From Halichoerus grypus (taxonomy: Eukaryota; Chordata; Mammalia; Carnivora; Phocidae): a stretch of DNA of 64,000 nt. Shown here in pieces: positions 56,701 through 63,229 of this stretch (within the stretch, counting starts at the first letter, position 1; each line of letters begins with the position of its first letter). The notes below the pieces were generated by a model. The model was given only the letters and a program-made list of their open reading frames with translations. It was not told where the DNA came from and ran no database searches. The stretch spans positions 187,234,187 through 187,298,186 of the forward strand of contig NC_135713.1 of NCBI RefSeq assembly GCF_964656455.1, written 5' to 3'. The position numbers and the translations under genes were made by a program.

Positions 56701-57064
56701 TTAATGTCATTATTCAGACATCTCTTCCGAAACGAGATGTAAGTAGGTTTTAGATTCACTCGCCTGGTCTTCCATCAACTTTAGGCTGAAAATGTCCTGA
56801 GGCCCAACTGATTGTCCCTAGCTAAGCAGGAAACCTTCACAGAAGTTGAGAGCCCACATCATCCCAGAGTCAGAGCCCTCCATCACCAAGGAAGGCACAG
56901 TCAGAAGCTATACCGCCTCCCGGACTCCACGACCTCGGGAACGTTGCCCCGGCGGAGGCATCGGCCCCCCCAGCTCCTCTCACAGATTGGCTCCCCCAAG
57001 CTGTGTCCCGCCCCCTGCTTTCCCCCTCAAGTCACTCACCCTCGGTTTCCCCCTGAGCCTTCAT
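32282..57064 (-). CDS. MED1: MED1, Mediator complex subunit 1 (complete, 17 exons)
   Basis: MED1 is the Mediator subunit that links ligand-bound nuclear receptors (TR, VDR, PPAR, ER) to RNA polymerase II. It acts in the nucleus. Seventeen exons joined by GT-AG introns give 4749 coding bases, 1582 residues plus stop, against 1581 in human. The protein begins MKAQGETEESEKLSKM and ends DDDLMDVALIGN. The first ~500 residues (exons 1-16) form the structured Med1 domain. Exon 17 carries the two nuclear-receptor boxes, LTSLL at residues 604-608 and LMNLL at 645-649, at the human positions. After that comes a long low-complexity serine-rich tail, and a strongly basic Lys/Arg/Asp block at about 1496-1527. 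The known ERK target contexts KTPP and YTPQ are present. No frameshift or premature stop was seen. The neighbours FBXL20 and CDK12 match mammalian synteny. Identification rests on recognising the sequence throughout. Confidence 0.98.
35956..36159 (-). mobile_element. CAN-SINE in MED1 intron 16
   Basis: Target TAGAATAATCTCTT at 35942-35955 and 36160-36173. Same sense as MED1. Confidence 0.9.
36451..36633 (+). mobile_element. CAN-SINE in MED1 intron 16
   Basis: Diverged copy. Flanks share ACAGACAATATATAA. Confidence 0.85.
36832..36855. repeat. (AAC)n microsatellite in MED1 intron 16
   Basis: About eight pure AAC units. Confidence 0.85.
37115..37220 (-). CDS. MED1: MED1 exon 16
   Basis: 106 nt, acceptor ...TTTCAG, donor GTAGCA (a weak donor). 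Encodes VVMDVQDSTHVSCKLYKGL then SDALICTDDFIAKVVQ. The Arg codon is split to exon 17. Confidence 0.96.
37332..37427 (-). CDS. MED1: MED1 exon 15
   Basis: 96 nt, acceptor ...TTTTAG, donor GTGAGT. Encodes DSPGLLQFEVCPLSESRFSV then SFQHPVNDSLVC. The following intron is only 111 nt. Confidence 0.96.
37550..37771 (-). mobile_element. CAN-SINE in MED1 intron 14
   Basis: Antisense-oriented copy with an extended T-rich end. Flanks TCCACACATTTTT and TCCTACATATTTTT. Confidence 0.82.
38134..38340 (+). mobile_element. CAN-SINE, first of three at one target
   Basis: Near-consensus. Preceded by AAATGATATCCTT (38121-38133), which recurs after it at 38341. Confidence 0.92.
38354..38507 (+). mobile_element. 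CAN-SINE, second of three, internally deleted
   Basis: Lacks part of the tRNA-related region after TCTGCCTCCACAGG. Followed by AAATCATATCCTT at 38508. Confidence 0.9.
38521..38704 (+). mobile_element. CAN-SINE, third of three
   Basis: More diverged, with a partial deletion. Followed by the fourth target copy, 38705-38717. Confidence 0.9.
38992..39184 (-). mobile_element. CAN-SINE in MED1 intron 14
   Basis: Flanks TCTAAAGCAGTTT and TCTAAAGCAATTC. Confidence 0.88.
39545..39645 (+). mobile_element. Short CAN-SINE in MED1 intron 14
   Basis: Short form with part of the tRNA A-box region deleted (CACCTGGCAGAGCATG). Flanks AAGAAATCGTCTCT and AAGAAATCATCTCT. Confidence 0.83.
39994..40195 (-). CDS. 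MED1: MED1 exon 14
   Basis: 202 nt, acceptor ...GCCCAG, donor GTATTG (non-consensus after GTA). Encodes ALPGQQHCYFLNKDAPLPD through VAYNTLIGSCVKRTILKE. Confidence 0.96.
40705..40906 (-). mobile_element. CAN-SINE in MED1 intron 13
   Basis: Exact target AAACATTAGGAATTCTT at 40688-40704 and 40907-40923. Confidence 0.92.
41199..41317 (-). CDS. MED1: MED1 exon 13
   Basis: 119 nt, acceptor ...TCCAG, donor GTAAGT. Encodes GIPLFETQPTYVPLYELITQ then FELSKDPDPIPLNHNMRFYA. Confidence 0.95.
41573..41697 (-). CDS. MED1: MED1 exon 12
   Basis: 125 nt, donor GTGAGT. The acceptor is a T8-GAAG tract. Encodes (W)TPSFSSITSANSVDLPACF then FLKFPQPIPVSRAFVQKLQ and NCT. Confidence 0.95.
41819..41933 (+). mobile_element. 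Short CAN-SINE in MED1 intron 11
   Basis: Preceded by AAAAGTTCACTCTTTT (41803-41818). A similar target follows at 41934. Confidence 0.87.
41948..42370 (+). mobile_element. CAN-SINE split by an antisense SINE, MED1 intron 11
   Basis: Second element at the same AAAGTTCACT target. Its tail is interrupted by the nested copy and resumes at 42344. Confidence 0.87.
42146..42343 (-). mobile_element. CAN-SINE, nested antisense
   Basis: Inserted in the AT-rich tail of the surrounding SINE. Contains a long (GA)n tract. Confidence 0.88.
42758..42869 (-). CDS. MED1: MED1 exon 11
   Basis: 112 nt, acceptor ...TCTCAG, donor GTAAGT. Encodes VPRSLGMNASVTIEGTSAM, then YKLPIAPLIMGSHPVDNK. Confidence 0.95.
43242..43577 (+). 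mobile_element. Short CAN-SINE split by an antisense SINE, MED1 intron 10
   Basis: Outer flanks AAAATGCAAATAG. Sequence continues after the nested copy with CATCCAACTCTTGATCTC. Confidence 0.87.
43279..43477 (-). mobile_element. CAN-SINE, nested antisense
   Basis: Target CATCCGACT on the left, CATCCAACT on the right. Confidence 0.88.
43745..43795. repeat. TG/TA-rich microsatellite
   Basis: Alternating purine-pyrimidine tract TGTGTACACATACATGTG and TATGTGTGTGTGTA. Confidence 0.7.
43871..44067 (+). mobile_element. CAN-SINE in MED1 intron 10
   Basis: Exact target AAAGTAGCAAATCAG on both sides. Near-consensus, so young. Confidence 0.92.
44176..44265 (-). CDS. MED1: MED1 exon 10
   Basis: 90 nt, acceptor ...CATAG, donor GTAAGA. 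Encodes GHLMNLKYYASPSDLLDDK and TTSPIILHENN. Confidence 0.95.
44501..44712 (+). mobile_element. CAN-SINE with 39-A tail, MED1 intron 9
   Basis: Near-consensus body and a pure run of 39 A (44674-44712). Target AGAAACCATTTAAAAATA repeated at both ends. Among the youngest here. Confidence 0.93.
44824..45021 (+). mobile_element. CAN-SINE in MED1 intron 9
   Basis: Older copy, first of three SINEs in a row. Confidence 0.87.
45029..45248 (+). mobile_element. CAN-SINE in MED1 intron 9
   Basis: Starts 7 bases after the previous A tail. Contains a C-rich block near 45150. Confidence 0.87.
45251..45437 (+). mobile_element. CAN-SINE next to MED1 exon 9
   Basis: Starts in the tail of the preceding SINE. 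Ends about 30 bases from the exon 9 splice donor. Confidence 0.87.
45467..45540 (-). CDS. MED1: MED1 exon 9
   Basis: 74 nt, acceptor ...CACAG, donor GTATGT. Encodes KATNAGPLDKILHGSVGYLT and PRSG. A CAN-SINE ends only about 30 bases into the intron past the donor. Confidence 0.95.
46016..46090 (-). CDS. MED1: MED1 exon 8
   Basis: 75 nt, acceptor ...TTCTAG, donor GTAAGA. Encodes (N)KLKTKMYLALQSLEQDLSK and MAVMYW. Val is found where I recall Ile in human (MAIMYW). Confidence 0.95.
46518..46589 (-). CDS. MED1: MED1 exon 7
   Basis: 72 nt, acceptor ...TATAG, donor GTAAGT. Encodes (R)EKNFDEFSKHLKGLVNLYN and LPGD. The exon opens with a run of seven A after GG. Confidence 0.95.
46590..48514 (-). other. 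MED1: MED1 intron 6
   Basis: 1.9 kb without a SINE. The only repeat recognised is the MER20 copy at 48115-48332. The remainder looks unique. Confidence 0.6.
48115..48332 (+). mobile_element. MER20 DNA transposon copy in MED1 intron 6
   Basis: Nearly full MER20 (hAT-Charlie): AGTAGTTTCCAACCAGAAG, AGAGATATTTTTGATTGTC, AACATCCTATAATGCACAGG, then CCAAGGTTGAGAAACCCTGG. Short terminal inverted repeats are recognisable. MER20 copies are known as endometrial enhancers in some placental mammals. No such role is shown here. Confidence 0.8.
48515..48543 (-). CDS. MED1: MED1 exon 6 (29-nt microexon)
   Basis: 29 nt encoding SCPELVQQL plus two bases of an Arg codon. Acceptor ...TTTCAG, donor GTAAGC. A second AG directly follows the acceptor AG. 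The upstream one is used because it restores the SCPEL reading and the phase. Confidence 0.94.
49228..49360 (-). CDS. MED1: MED1 exon 5
   Basis: 133 nt, acceptor ...GCTAG, donor GTATGT. Encodes LGSHLSASGTECYITSDMF through VAHHGENPV, part of the Med1 domain. Confidence 0.96.
49464..49518 (-). CDS. MED1: MED1 exon 4
   Basis: 55 nt, acceptor ...CCTAG, donor GTAAGT. Encodes (V)TSLPAMTDRLESIARQNG. Only 103 nt of intron separates it from exon 5. Confidence 0.95.
49722..49808 (+). mobile_element. Minimal, tRNA-Lys-like CAN-SINE
   Basis: Only 87 bases: a tRNA-Lys-like body keeping GGCTCAGCTGGTAGAGCATG, an ACTCTTGAT anticodon arm with CTT, and GGGTCGTGAGTTCGAGCCCC, plus a short tail. Target AAAAAAGATCTATTTGA at 49705-49721 and 49809-49825. 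Confidence 0.88.
49837..50043 (+). mobile_element. CAN-SINE in MED1 intron 3
   Basis: Target GAAAAAATTATTG at 49824-49836 and 50044-50056. Confidence 0.9.
50193..50368 (+). mobile_element. CAN-SINE in MED1 intron 3
   Basis: Diverged copy with a short CT region, directly before the L1 fragment. Confidence 0.85.
50372..51075 (+). mobile_element. L1 3' end fragment in MED1 intron 3
   Basis: Begins GCAGCATTATTCACTACAGC and runs to an AT-rich end near 51075. Split by the antisense SINE at 50627-50825. It lies antisense to MED1. Confidence 0.75.
50627..50825 (-). mobile_element. CAN-SINE inside the L1, MED1 intron 3
   Basis: Exact target TAGAGTAGACAAATTCTT at 50609-50626 and 50826-50843. Confidence 0.92.
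51790..51868 (-). CDS. MED1: MED1 exon 3
   Basis: 79 nt, acceptor ...ATACAG, donor GTTTGT (a weaker GT donor). Encodes EKRVVMSSGGHQHLVSCLE through QKALK, with one base left over for the next Val codon. Confidence 0.95.
53078..53229 (-). mobile_element. CAN-SINE lacking its 3' tail, MED1 intron 2
   Basis: Antisense copy beginning at GCACAAGCAGGG; the T-run, AAATAAA-type tail and adjoining CT repeats are absent. Short flanks ACAGAAAT. Confidence 0.85.
53255..53440 (+). mobile_element. MIR element in MED1 intron 2
   Basis: TTTTCCAGATGAGGGAACTC then CCAAAGTCACATAGGTAGTA. Confidence 0.65.
53520..53700 (+). mobile_element. Possible old L1 3' end fragment
   Basis: CATTGAAGTATAACATATAT and the following A-rich phrases resemble L1M 3' sequence. 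Weak. Confidence 0.3.
53835..54035 (+). mobile_element. CAN-SINE, first of three at one target, MED1 intron 2
   Basis: Target AAGAATCAATTGCA at 53821-53834 and 54036-54049. Confidence 0.92.
54057..54232 (+). mobile_element. CAN-SINE, second of three
   Basis: Older copy; preceded by CAATTGCAAACTCTA. Its right-hand duplicate was split by the next insertion. Confidence 0.88.
54244..54439 (+). mobile_element. CAN-SINE, third of three
   Basis: Lies between AATCCATTGCA (54233-54243) and ATCAGTTGCAAACTCTA (54441 on). Confidence 0.9.
54510..54726 (+). mobile_element. CAN-SINE in MED1 intron 2
   Basis: Diverged copy with an AAACAAACAAAAA tail, about 100 bases before exon 2's downstream intron edge. 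Confidence 0.86.
54830..54936 (-). CDS. MED1: MED1 exon 2
   Basis: 107 nt between acceptor ...GTAG and donor GTGAGG. Encodes ESEKLSKMSSLLERLHAKF through LVRQVM. The split Glu codon joins exon 1. Confidence 0.96.
54937..57039 (-). other. MED1: MED1 intron 1
   Basis: No SINE. Contains AT-rich low-complexity sequence (55.56-55.68 kb) and, at 55.69-56.36 kb, sequence resembling an old repeat that I cannot assign firmly. Near the promoter it turns GC-rich (56.85-57.04 kb). Confidence 0.6.
57040..57064 (-). CDS. MED1: MED1 exon 1, coding part
   Basis: Reads ATG AAG GCT CAG GGG GAA ACC GAG G (MKAQGETE), then donor GTGAGT. The ATG at 57064-57062 is chosen because it gives the conserved mammalian N terminus and splices in phase to exon 2. 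Confidence 0.96.
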
Positions 57065-57262
57065 CCCGACGGTGGGGAGGTCCTGAATCCTACACAAGAG
57101 GATAAGCCCTTCCCCACCACTAACGAAGGAACCAAGTTGGTTCGGGCTCCCGGGACGCAGGGCACCAGCCGTCCCCACTCTTCCAGGGAAGGCTCAGTCT
57201 GAAGTCCCCGGCGGCAAGAAGAGAAGGGTGCTCCCGGCCGCCGCCATCTTCCCAACGGAACT
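57065..57262 (-). other. MED1: MED1 5' UTR
   Basis: About 200 GC-rich bases upstream of the MED1 ATG with no in-frame upstream ATG noted. The start near 57260 is inferred from the YY1-like AAGATGGCGGC at 57250-57240, which in many CpG-island genes sits just inside the transcript. Confidence 0.55.
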
Positions 57263-57400
57263 TCCCAAATATCGCGAGATTAACCGTGATCCTGCGAGAG
57301 ATAGGAAAAAGGCTGGGCACCAAAATATCGCGAAAAATAGTGCATGCGGTGCTTCTCGCGAGATTTTTCCAATCACGCCTCCCCTTAGCGCTCGGTTGTC
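57231..57400 (-). promoter_or_regulatory. MED1: MED1 promoter (YY1 and CGCGAG elements)
   Basis: On the MED1 strand, going upstream: AAGATGGCGGC (57250-57240, YY1 type), ATCGCGAGAT (57271-57280), a CGCGA half-site (57328-57332), and the perfect palindrome TCTCGCGAGA (57354-57363). A CCAAT box in plus orientation (57369-57373) lies just beyond. No TATA box. This is a classic housekeeping CpG-type promoter. The palindrome is the element known to be bound by BANP and earlier linked to Kaiso/ZBTB33. Confidence 0.65.
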
Positions 57401-58409
57401 TCCAGACTTACTGCTTCTAGTTACGGTGTTTGCTGTCAGCACTTGATTCAGGTTCGGCATGGCAAAGGAGTTCGTAAATTAAAATCCCGGGATCTCTTTA
57501 CTGAAAGACTAGTATTTCAAAGAATATTGGTATCAGAAATATTTTATTAAAGATAATACTATTTCTTGAGATACTAGATGGAAAAATTAAAATTATATTG
57601 GCTCTTTGTAACACGACGTTCCAAGCCAGCCCAATTCACTTCATTCCCGTTTCCTAATTTCTTTCTCAAATTTCAGAAATACTTCTCACGCAATTCCAAT
57701 TTTTTTTTTTTTAAGATCTGGGAGATTTGGTATTAGGATTTGGTATTAGGGTTACCTTTGGATTAAAGTAAACTTGTAGCAGTTCAGAGCATCGGATGCT
57801 TTTATTTATATACCAAGGTGTATCACAATTGGTAGTGTCCCTATTTTGTAATCATAGTAAAAACAAGCAGTTTAGCTTGTACTCTATACTACAAAGAATG
57901 TGTAGTCCTGTCTCTTCTATCAGTAAATCCACACGAGAAATTTTGAGTAATGCTGAGAAGTTTGTGGCCACTGGAATTGAAGAACCAGGCTAAAATACAA
58001 AGCTAGTATTCCTTCAAAGTTCTTAACATAGTCAAGGCTTGTTTTTTGTTTGTTTTGGTTTTTGTTTGTTTGTTTTTGTTTTAATGTTCTTTTTCCAAAC
58101 ACATCTTTGAAAATAACTGCTCTAAAGTTAGATTTTACCTAATTCGCTGCAAGGATATTTAGTGGATTTCTACTGGCTTTTCAGTCTCAGACTTGCCACA
58201 TTTCAAAAATACTATTCAAACATCCTCCAAAACCATTCCAGCAGATAACTACAGTTGAGATGAGCAGGCACAGCAGTGTAAATTCAGTAACAAATCTTTG
58301 GAAGTGTCTGGGAACACATTTACTACCACAAAGATATCTATAACCATGTTCTTTGAAAGTAGGATTCAATTTTTATTTCTTACCTTTTCCTCTTTATCTT
58401 CATTTCTTT

Positions 58410-58510
58410 GAGTCACTATGTAGTGAGTTTCTTAGGGCAGGATTTGGCCTTCATTTCTGAATCCCCACTGCCTACCTACCACTGTACTTGGGCCCAGTAG
58501 GCAAATGTTT
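58410..58510 (+). mobile_element. L2 3' fragment
   Basis: GAGTTTCTTAGGGCAGGATT, then ATCCCCACTGCCTACC and GTAGGCAAATG, the L2 terminal pattern. Confidence 0.5.
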
Positions 58511-58594
58511 TACTGGCCGTACAAAACCATGCTAGACCCACCTCCTCTCCCCTTGCCAATTTCTTCTTTCTCATGCAGAAAATTGCAGCACTCA

Positions 58595-58790
58595 GGGCAC
58601 CTGGGTGGCTCAGTTTGGTTAAGCATCTGCCTTCAGCTCAGGTCATGATCTCAGGGTCCTGGGATCAAGCCCCACATTGGGCTCCCTGCTCAGCGGGGAG
58701 CCTGCTTCTCCCTTTCCCTCTGCTGCTCCCCCTGCTGTGCTCTCTTGCTCTTTCTGTCAAATAAATAAAAATCTTTAAAAAAAAGAAAAG
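58595..58790 (+). mobile_element. CAN-SINE
   Basis: Flanks AAAATTGCAGCACTC and AAAATTCCTGCACTC. Confidence 0.88.
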
Positions 58791-58796
58791 AAAATT

Positions 58797-58985
58797 CCTG
58801 CACTCTTTCCCAACGTCCTTGAATAGGCCTTTTTAACTGCTGGGAGAGGCCTTCCTCCACCTGACCCTTTCACATCACTAAGACCTTCTTATTCAGACGT
58901 CATTGTCTTCCTCTAGACTAGAGAAGCCTTCTCTAGCCCCTGACTGGGTTAGGTCCTCTGTTACATTATTTCAAACTTTTCTTTC
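58797..58985 (+). mobile_element. L2 fragment
   Basis: GAGAGGCCTTCCTCCACCTG followed by a CT-rich segment, the commonest recognisable L2 block. Directly follows a SINE. Confidence 0.55.
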
Positions 58986-58993
58986 TCTCTCTC

Positions 58994-59177
58994 TTTTTTT
59001 TTTTAATTTATTGGGCGGGGGGGAGAGACAGAGAGAGCACGAGCAGGAGGAGGGGCAGAGGGAGAAGCAGGCTCTCCGCAGAGCAGGGGGCCCGACATGG
59101 GATTCGATCCCACGACCCAGGGATCATGACCTGAACCAAAGGCAGACACTTAACTGACTGAGCCACTCAGGCGCCCC
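58994..59177 (-). mobile_element. CAN-SINE, antisense
   Basis: Degenerate T-rich end (TTAATTTATTGGGCGGGG). Directly abuts a plus-strand SINE tail. Confidence 0.85.
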
Positions 59178-59239
59178 CCACTTGTGCTTTCTCACTTGCT
59201 CTCTCAAATAAATGAACAAAATCTTAAAAAAAAAAAAAA
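59178..59239 (+). mobile_element. CAN-SINE 3' fragment
   Basis: Only the CT-rich end, AAATAAATGAACAAAATCTT and A tail of a plus-strand copy. Its head is missing. Confidence 0.75.
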
Positions 59240-59340
59240 GTGTGTTCCAAATATTATGTAATGTAAATCTAGCAACTTTCAAATTGATGAGGTACAGAGA
59301 GCATTTTATCCAAGTGAGAATATTCAGATAATTCATATTT

Positions 59341-59550
59341 ATTTTTTTAAAGATTTATTTATTTATTTGAGAGAGAGTGAGAGCGCACAAATGGGGGAGG
59401 GGCAGAGGGAGAGGGAGAGAAAGAACCCTCAAGCAGACTCTCTGCTGAGTGCAGAGCCCACCTCAGGGCTCGATCCCACGACCCTGGGTTCATGACCTGA
59501 GCTGAAATCAAGAACCAGATGCTCAAGAGACTGAGCCACCCAGGCGCCCC
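59341..59550 (-). mobile_element. CAN-SINE, antisense
   Basis: Flanked by GATAATTCATATTT on both sides. Confidence 0.88.
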
Positions 59551-59587
59551 TCAAAGATAATTCATATTTAAAATGCTGACAAGCCTC

Positions 59588-59776
59588 GGGCGCCTGGGTG
59601 GCTCAGATGGTTAAGCGTCTGCCTTTGGCTCAGGTCATGATCCAAGGGTCCTGGGATCGAGTCCCGCATCAGGCTCCCTGCTCAGCTGTCGAGCCTGCTT
59701 CTCCCTCTGCCTCTCTCTCTCTCTCTCTCATGAATAAATAAAAAATCTTTAAAAAAAATAAAAAATAAAAAAAAAT
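59588..59776 (+). mobile_element. CAN-SINE
   Basis: Target AAAATGCTGACAAGCCTC on both sides. Confidence 0.9.
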
Positions 59777-60057
59777 AAAATGCTGACAAGCCTCTATGGA
59801 ATCCTAATACTTGTGTATTAGGTAGGATCTGGTAACATAAACAGGAAAACATAGCACCAAACTTTGATGAACTCACCTGATTTAGAGTTCTGAAAATATG
59901 ATTGGTCATAATAATCAATGACTCAAAAATTTTTGTTAATTTTTTATTGTGCCCAAAATATCAGTACTAGATATACAGCTACATTTCCTCATGGAGACCG
60001 TATACAATAATGTCTATACCAAGTGTAGCTAGATAATTTTAAACCTTATAAGCTTGA

Positions 60058-60267
60058 GGGGCACCTGGGTGGCTCAGTCATTGGGCGTCTGCCTTCAGCT
60101 CAAGGGGTCCTAGGATCAAGCCCCGCGTCGGGCTCTCTGCTCGGCAGGAAGTCTGCTTCTCTCTCTCCGGCTCCCCCTGCTTGTGTTCCCTCTCTCGCTG
60201 TGTCTCTCTGTGTCAAATAAATAAATAAAATCTTTAAAAAAAAGAAACCTCCCTTTAAAAAAAAAAA
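60058..60267 (+). mobile_element. CAN-SINE
   Basis: Target AAACCTTATAAGCTTGA at 60041-60057 and 60268-60284. The GTCATGATCC segment is deleted. Confidence 0.9.
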
Positions 60268-61309
60268 AACCTTATAAGCTTGAAAATAAAGTAAACTTTA
60301 CCAAATTTTGGTTACAGAATAGAATAAGAAGTTATTTCTCATTGGAAAATGTGGATAAAATGACATTATTGAATAATTTGTACTCTAAAAGTAAAGATAG
60401 GAGAGACATGTCATTAAACAAGAAAATCATCCAAGGTGCACATAGGAGCAATCTTTGTATATGGCATAAAGGGGACAATGGTCAAATTTTAAATGACTAA
60501 GCTTTGAGGGAGATTTCAGAGGACTCTTTAAACCTAAAATCTAAACTAATAAATTGATCCAGGATGGGGTTGGGGGAGTTATTGACTTTAGTTAAATATT
60601 TCCTCTTGAGTACAGCCTAAAGAGAAGCTCTCTGACTTTCTCTGAGGGATTTACAGGGAAGTATAGTCTTCATCTGACTGATTACCTTGGGGTTCATAGA
60701 GTTGCCCTAACTCCCCGCCCTGGGAGGTCATGCAAATAAAGCAAATTGTGCAGTCCTGGAATTTCTGAGTTCAAAGTTTTTCTGTAGAGTGAAGCAACCC
60801 TTATTTTATAAAAGCACTATTTTTGCCAATTGTTGGACAAATTTCTGCAGTTTACACTTGATTTTGTATTTAAACACTTGGACAAAATATATTTCCTAGA
60901 GTAGAAATTTTTTCCCAGCTTTATTGAGATTATTGACATTAGAGTACAATTGTATCCAACAAAAAGAGAAAGTGTACTGCAATAGAAAGAGTACTGATCT
61001 AAGATTAAAGAAAGAGCTGTCCCTGCTCCTGGCATTTCCTACACTTAATGGGAACGTTCTCTAACTCCTGAGTCTCGGTTTCAACTTTTAGTAGATGCAT
61101 GTAGTAATACCCATCTTGGCCACCTCACCTGATTATTTGTTCAACTGATATCTATTGACAGACTTAAAAGAGTTCTATGGAAAATTGAACTGTGCTATAG
61201 AAATATATTATAAAAATTCAGTAAAATCTTCATTCATTCATCAGGAGTCTCTAGTCTTCAGTAGGCAACCATTAGATAATTAAGAAAGTTTCAACTACTG
61301 TTTAATTTA

Positions 61310-61507
61310 TTTTTTTTTTAAGATTTTATTTATTTATTTGACAGAGAGAGACACAGTGAGAGAGGGAACACAAGCAGGGGGAGTGGGAGAGGGAGAAGCA
61401 GTCTCTCCACTGAGCAGGAAGCCTGTTGCTGGGCTCGATCCCAGGACCCTGGGATCATGACCCGAGCTGAAGGCAGACGCCCAGCAACTGAGCCACCCAG
61501 GCGCCCC
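61310..61507 (-). mobile_element. CAN-SINE, antisense
   Basis: Target TCAACTACTGTTTAATTTA on both sides. Confidence 0.92.
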
Positions 61508-62087
61508 ATCAACTACTGTTTAATTTAGATGATGAATTTTATTCAAGATTTATTTGACATATTACCATAATTCCTTCTGCTGTCCCCACTTTTCCATTTT
61601 ACCGTGGGTGTGGGTGCATCCTGGGTCAAAAACTTAATCTCATTTAAAAGATACAAAAAATCAGAGTAATTTTGCTGAACTCATGCCAATGTTTGATAAG
61701 GTAGCTCAGTCATTTCATCCAGTCTGCCACTAAGTCATGCCATTGGCTATCATGTCAGACACTGGTGGGGACTTTTATATTTTTATATCCAGGCTCTCTT
61801 GCAGCAGTGAATGAGGAGTTAGCATACCTGAGTTCCAGTACTGAAGTCTATCCTTTTTTTCTTGATGGCATTACATTTTCTTCCATGGTTAATTAAAAAG
61901 TTTACCTTTTTCATTTTTAGCCAATGTTTATGGACTCAAACATTTAGGTAAAAAATTTTCTTTTTGGTACCCATGTGACCAAAAGCAACAAGAACATTTT
62001 CAGGGAGTGATTTTGAGAGTAGATTCTTCTGCCTACATTCAGGGTGTTTTCTGGCCCCTATTTTACTGGCTGATCTTCCCATCTTTT

Positions 62088-62280
62088 TTTTTTTTTTTAA
62101 GATTTTATTTATTTACTTATCAGAGAGAGAGAGCACAAGCTGGGGGGGGCGGGGCAGGCAGAGGGAGAAGCAGGCTCCCTGCTGAGCAAGGAGCCCAATG
62201 CAAGACTCAATCCCAGGAGCCTGGGATCATGACCTGAGCCTAAGGCAGACACTTAACTGACTGAGCCACCCAGGTGTCCA
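62088..62280 (-). mobile_element. CAN-SINE, antisense
   Basis: Target TGATCTTCCCATCTTT on both sides. Confidence 0.9.
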
Positions 62281-62284
62281 TGAT

Positions 62285-62480
62285 CTTCCCATCTTTGCAT
62301 ATACATATCCTAGTCTTCGTGATCCAACTCAAATGCCCTACTTTTATAAAGCTTTTCCTTAACACTCCCAACCTCCTTTAGAACCTTTGCAGCGCTCTGT
62401 ATCATTCTTATGACATTTATCATCTTATATCTTGTGGTATGAATTTTCTCTAGATCTTGCTTGATGGCCTTATGGGAAAG
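62285..62480 (+). mobile_element. L2 fragment
   Basis: CAACTCAAATGCCCTACTTT then a decayed 'aagcttttccttaacactcc' and GACATTTATCATCTT. Diverged L2 3' region. Confidence 0.5.
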
Positions 62481-62859
62481 GACACTATTTCACAGAGGAG
62501 GGCCTTAAATTCTCATATAGATAAATTTGATGAAGAAAAGAATGAAGAATTTTGGATAAGTCATTTAACTTCTTGGTGCCTTAGTTTCCTCACATACACA
62601 ATCCTATTTCAGATGATTGTTGTGGAGATGGAATGAGCTAATGTGTGCAGAGTTCTGAAAAGTAAAAAATGAAGGGCAGATATTATTTATTTTCTTGCTC
62701 ATGAATACTATATTCTACTTTTTCATAATTATAATCTTCTGTGTGAAGATAAAAGGCTAAATGATTCCAGAAAAGCCACAGATGATCCCAAGAGTTGATG
62801 AGTTTTCAGGTTAAGATTTTAAACAGAGTGGAGAGAGGAAGTGCTACACTATACAAGAG

Positions 62860-63040
62860 CTGCGCTTTGGTGTTAAGACAATTTGAATCTCGTTTTTGGC
62901 ACTTGCTGGACTAGCTTTGTTACCTCGAGTAAGTTATTTAACTTCTGTGACTCTGAGTTTCCTTATCTGTAAAATAGGGAAGAGGATATCGTGTTTTGCA
63001 GAGTAGTATGAGAATTAGAGATAATGCTTATAGTATACTC
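62860..63040 (+). mobile_element. MIR element
   Basis: CTTTGTTACCTCGAGTAAGT, then TTTAACTTCTGTGACTC and TTCCTTATCTGTAAAATAGG. Ends about 190 bases before the CDK12 CpG island. Confidence 0.7.
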
Positions 63041-63229
63041 TATGGAAGTGGGAAGTATTGTTAATACTTAAGGACTTGGGTTGAAATGTCCCCACATTCG
63101 CCCTTTGTCCTGTTGACAATATTTTCATCCTGGTAGTTGAAAGAGTTGTTATAAAATATGCAAAATTAGTTTTGTGCCGGAGCCTGGGAGTATTTGTTCA
63201 ATGAGTTATCAATAAAGTTTCGAATAAAA

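Larger units (their letters stand above)
57265..63229. other. MED1-CDK12 intergenic spacer
   Basis: About 6 kb between the two divergent promoters, with CAN-SINEs, L2 and MIR pieces. The stretches 57.43-58.4 and 60.3-61.0 kb are AT-rich and show nothing I can name. Confidence 0.7.

Noticed and set aside
341..62280. Functional tRNA genes at the SINE heads
   Set aside because: The tRNA-Lys-like heads have lost the base pairing needed for a cloverleaf and are followed by CT-rich SINE bodies. Even the best one (49722) has a changed acceptor stem.
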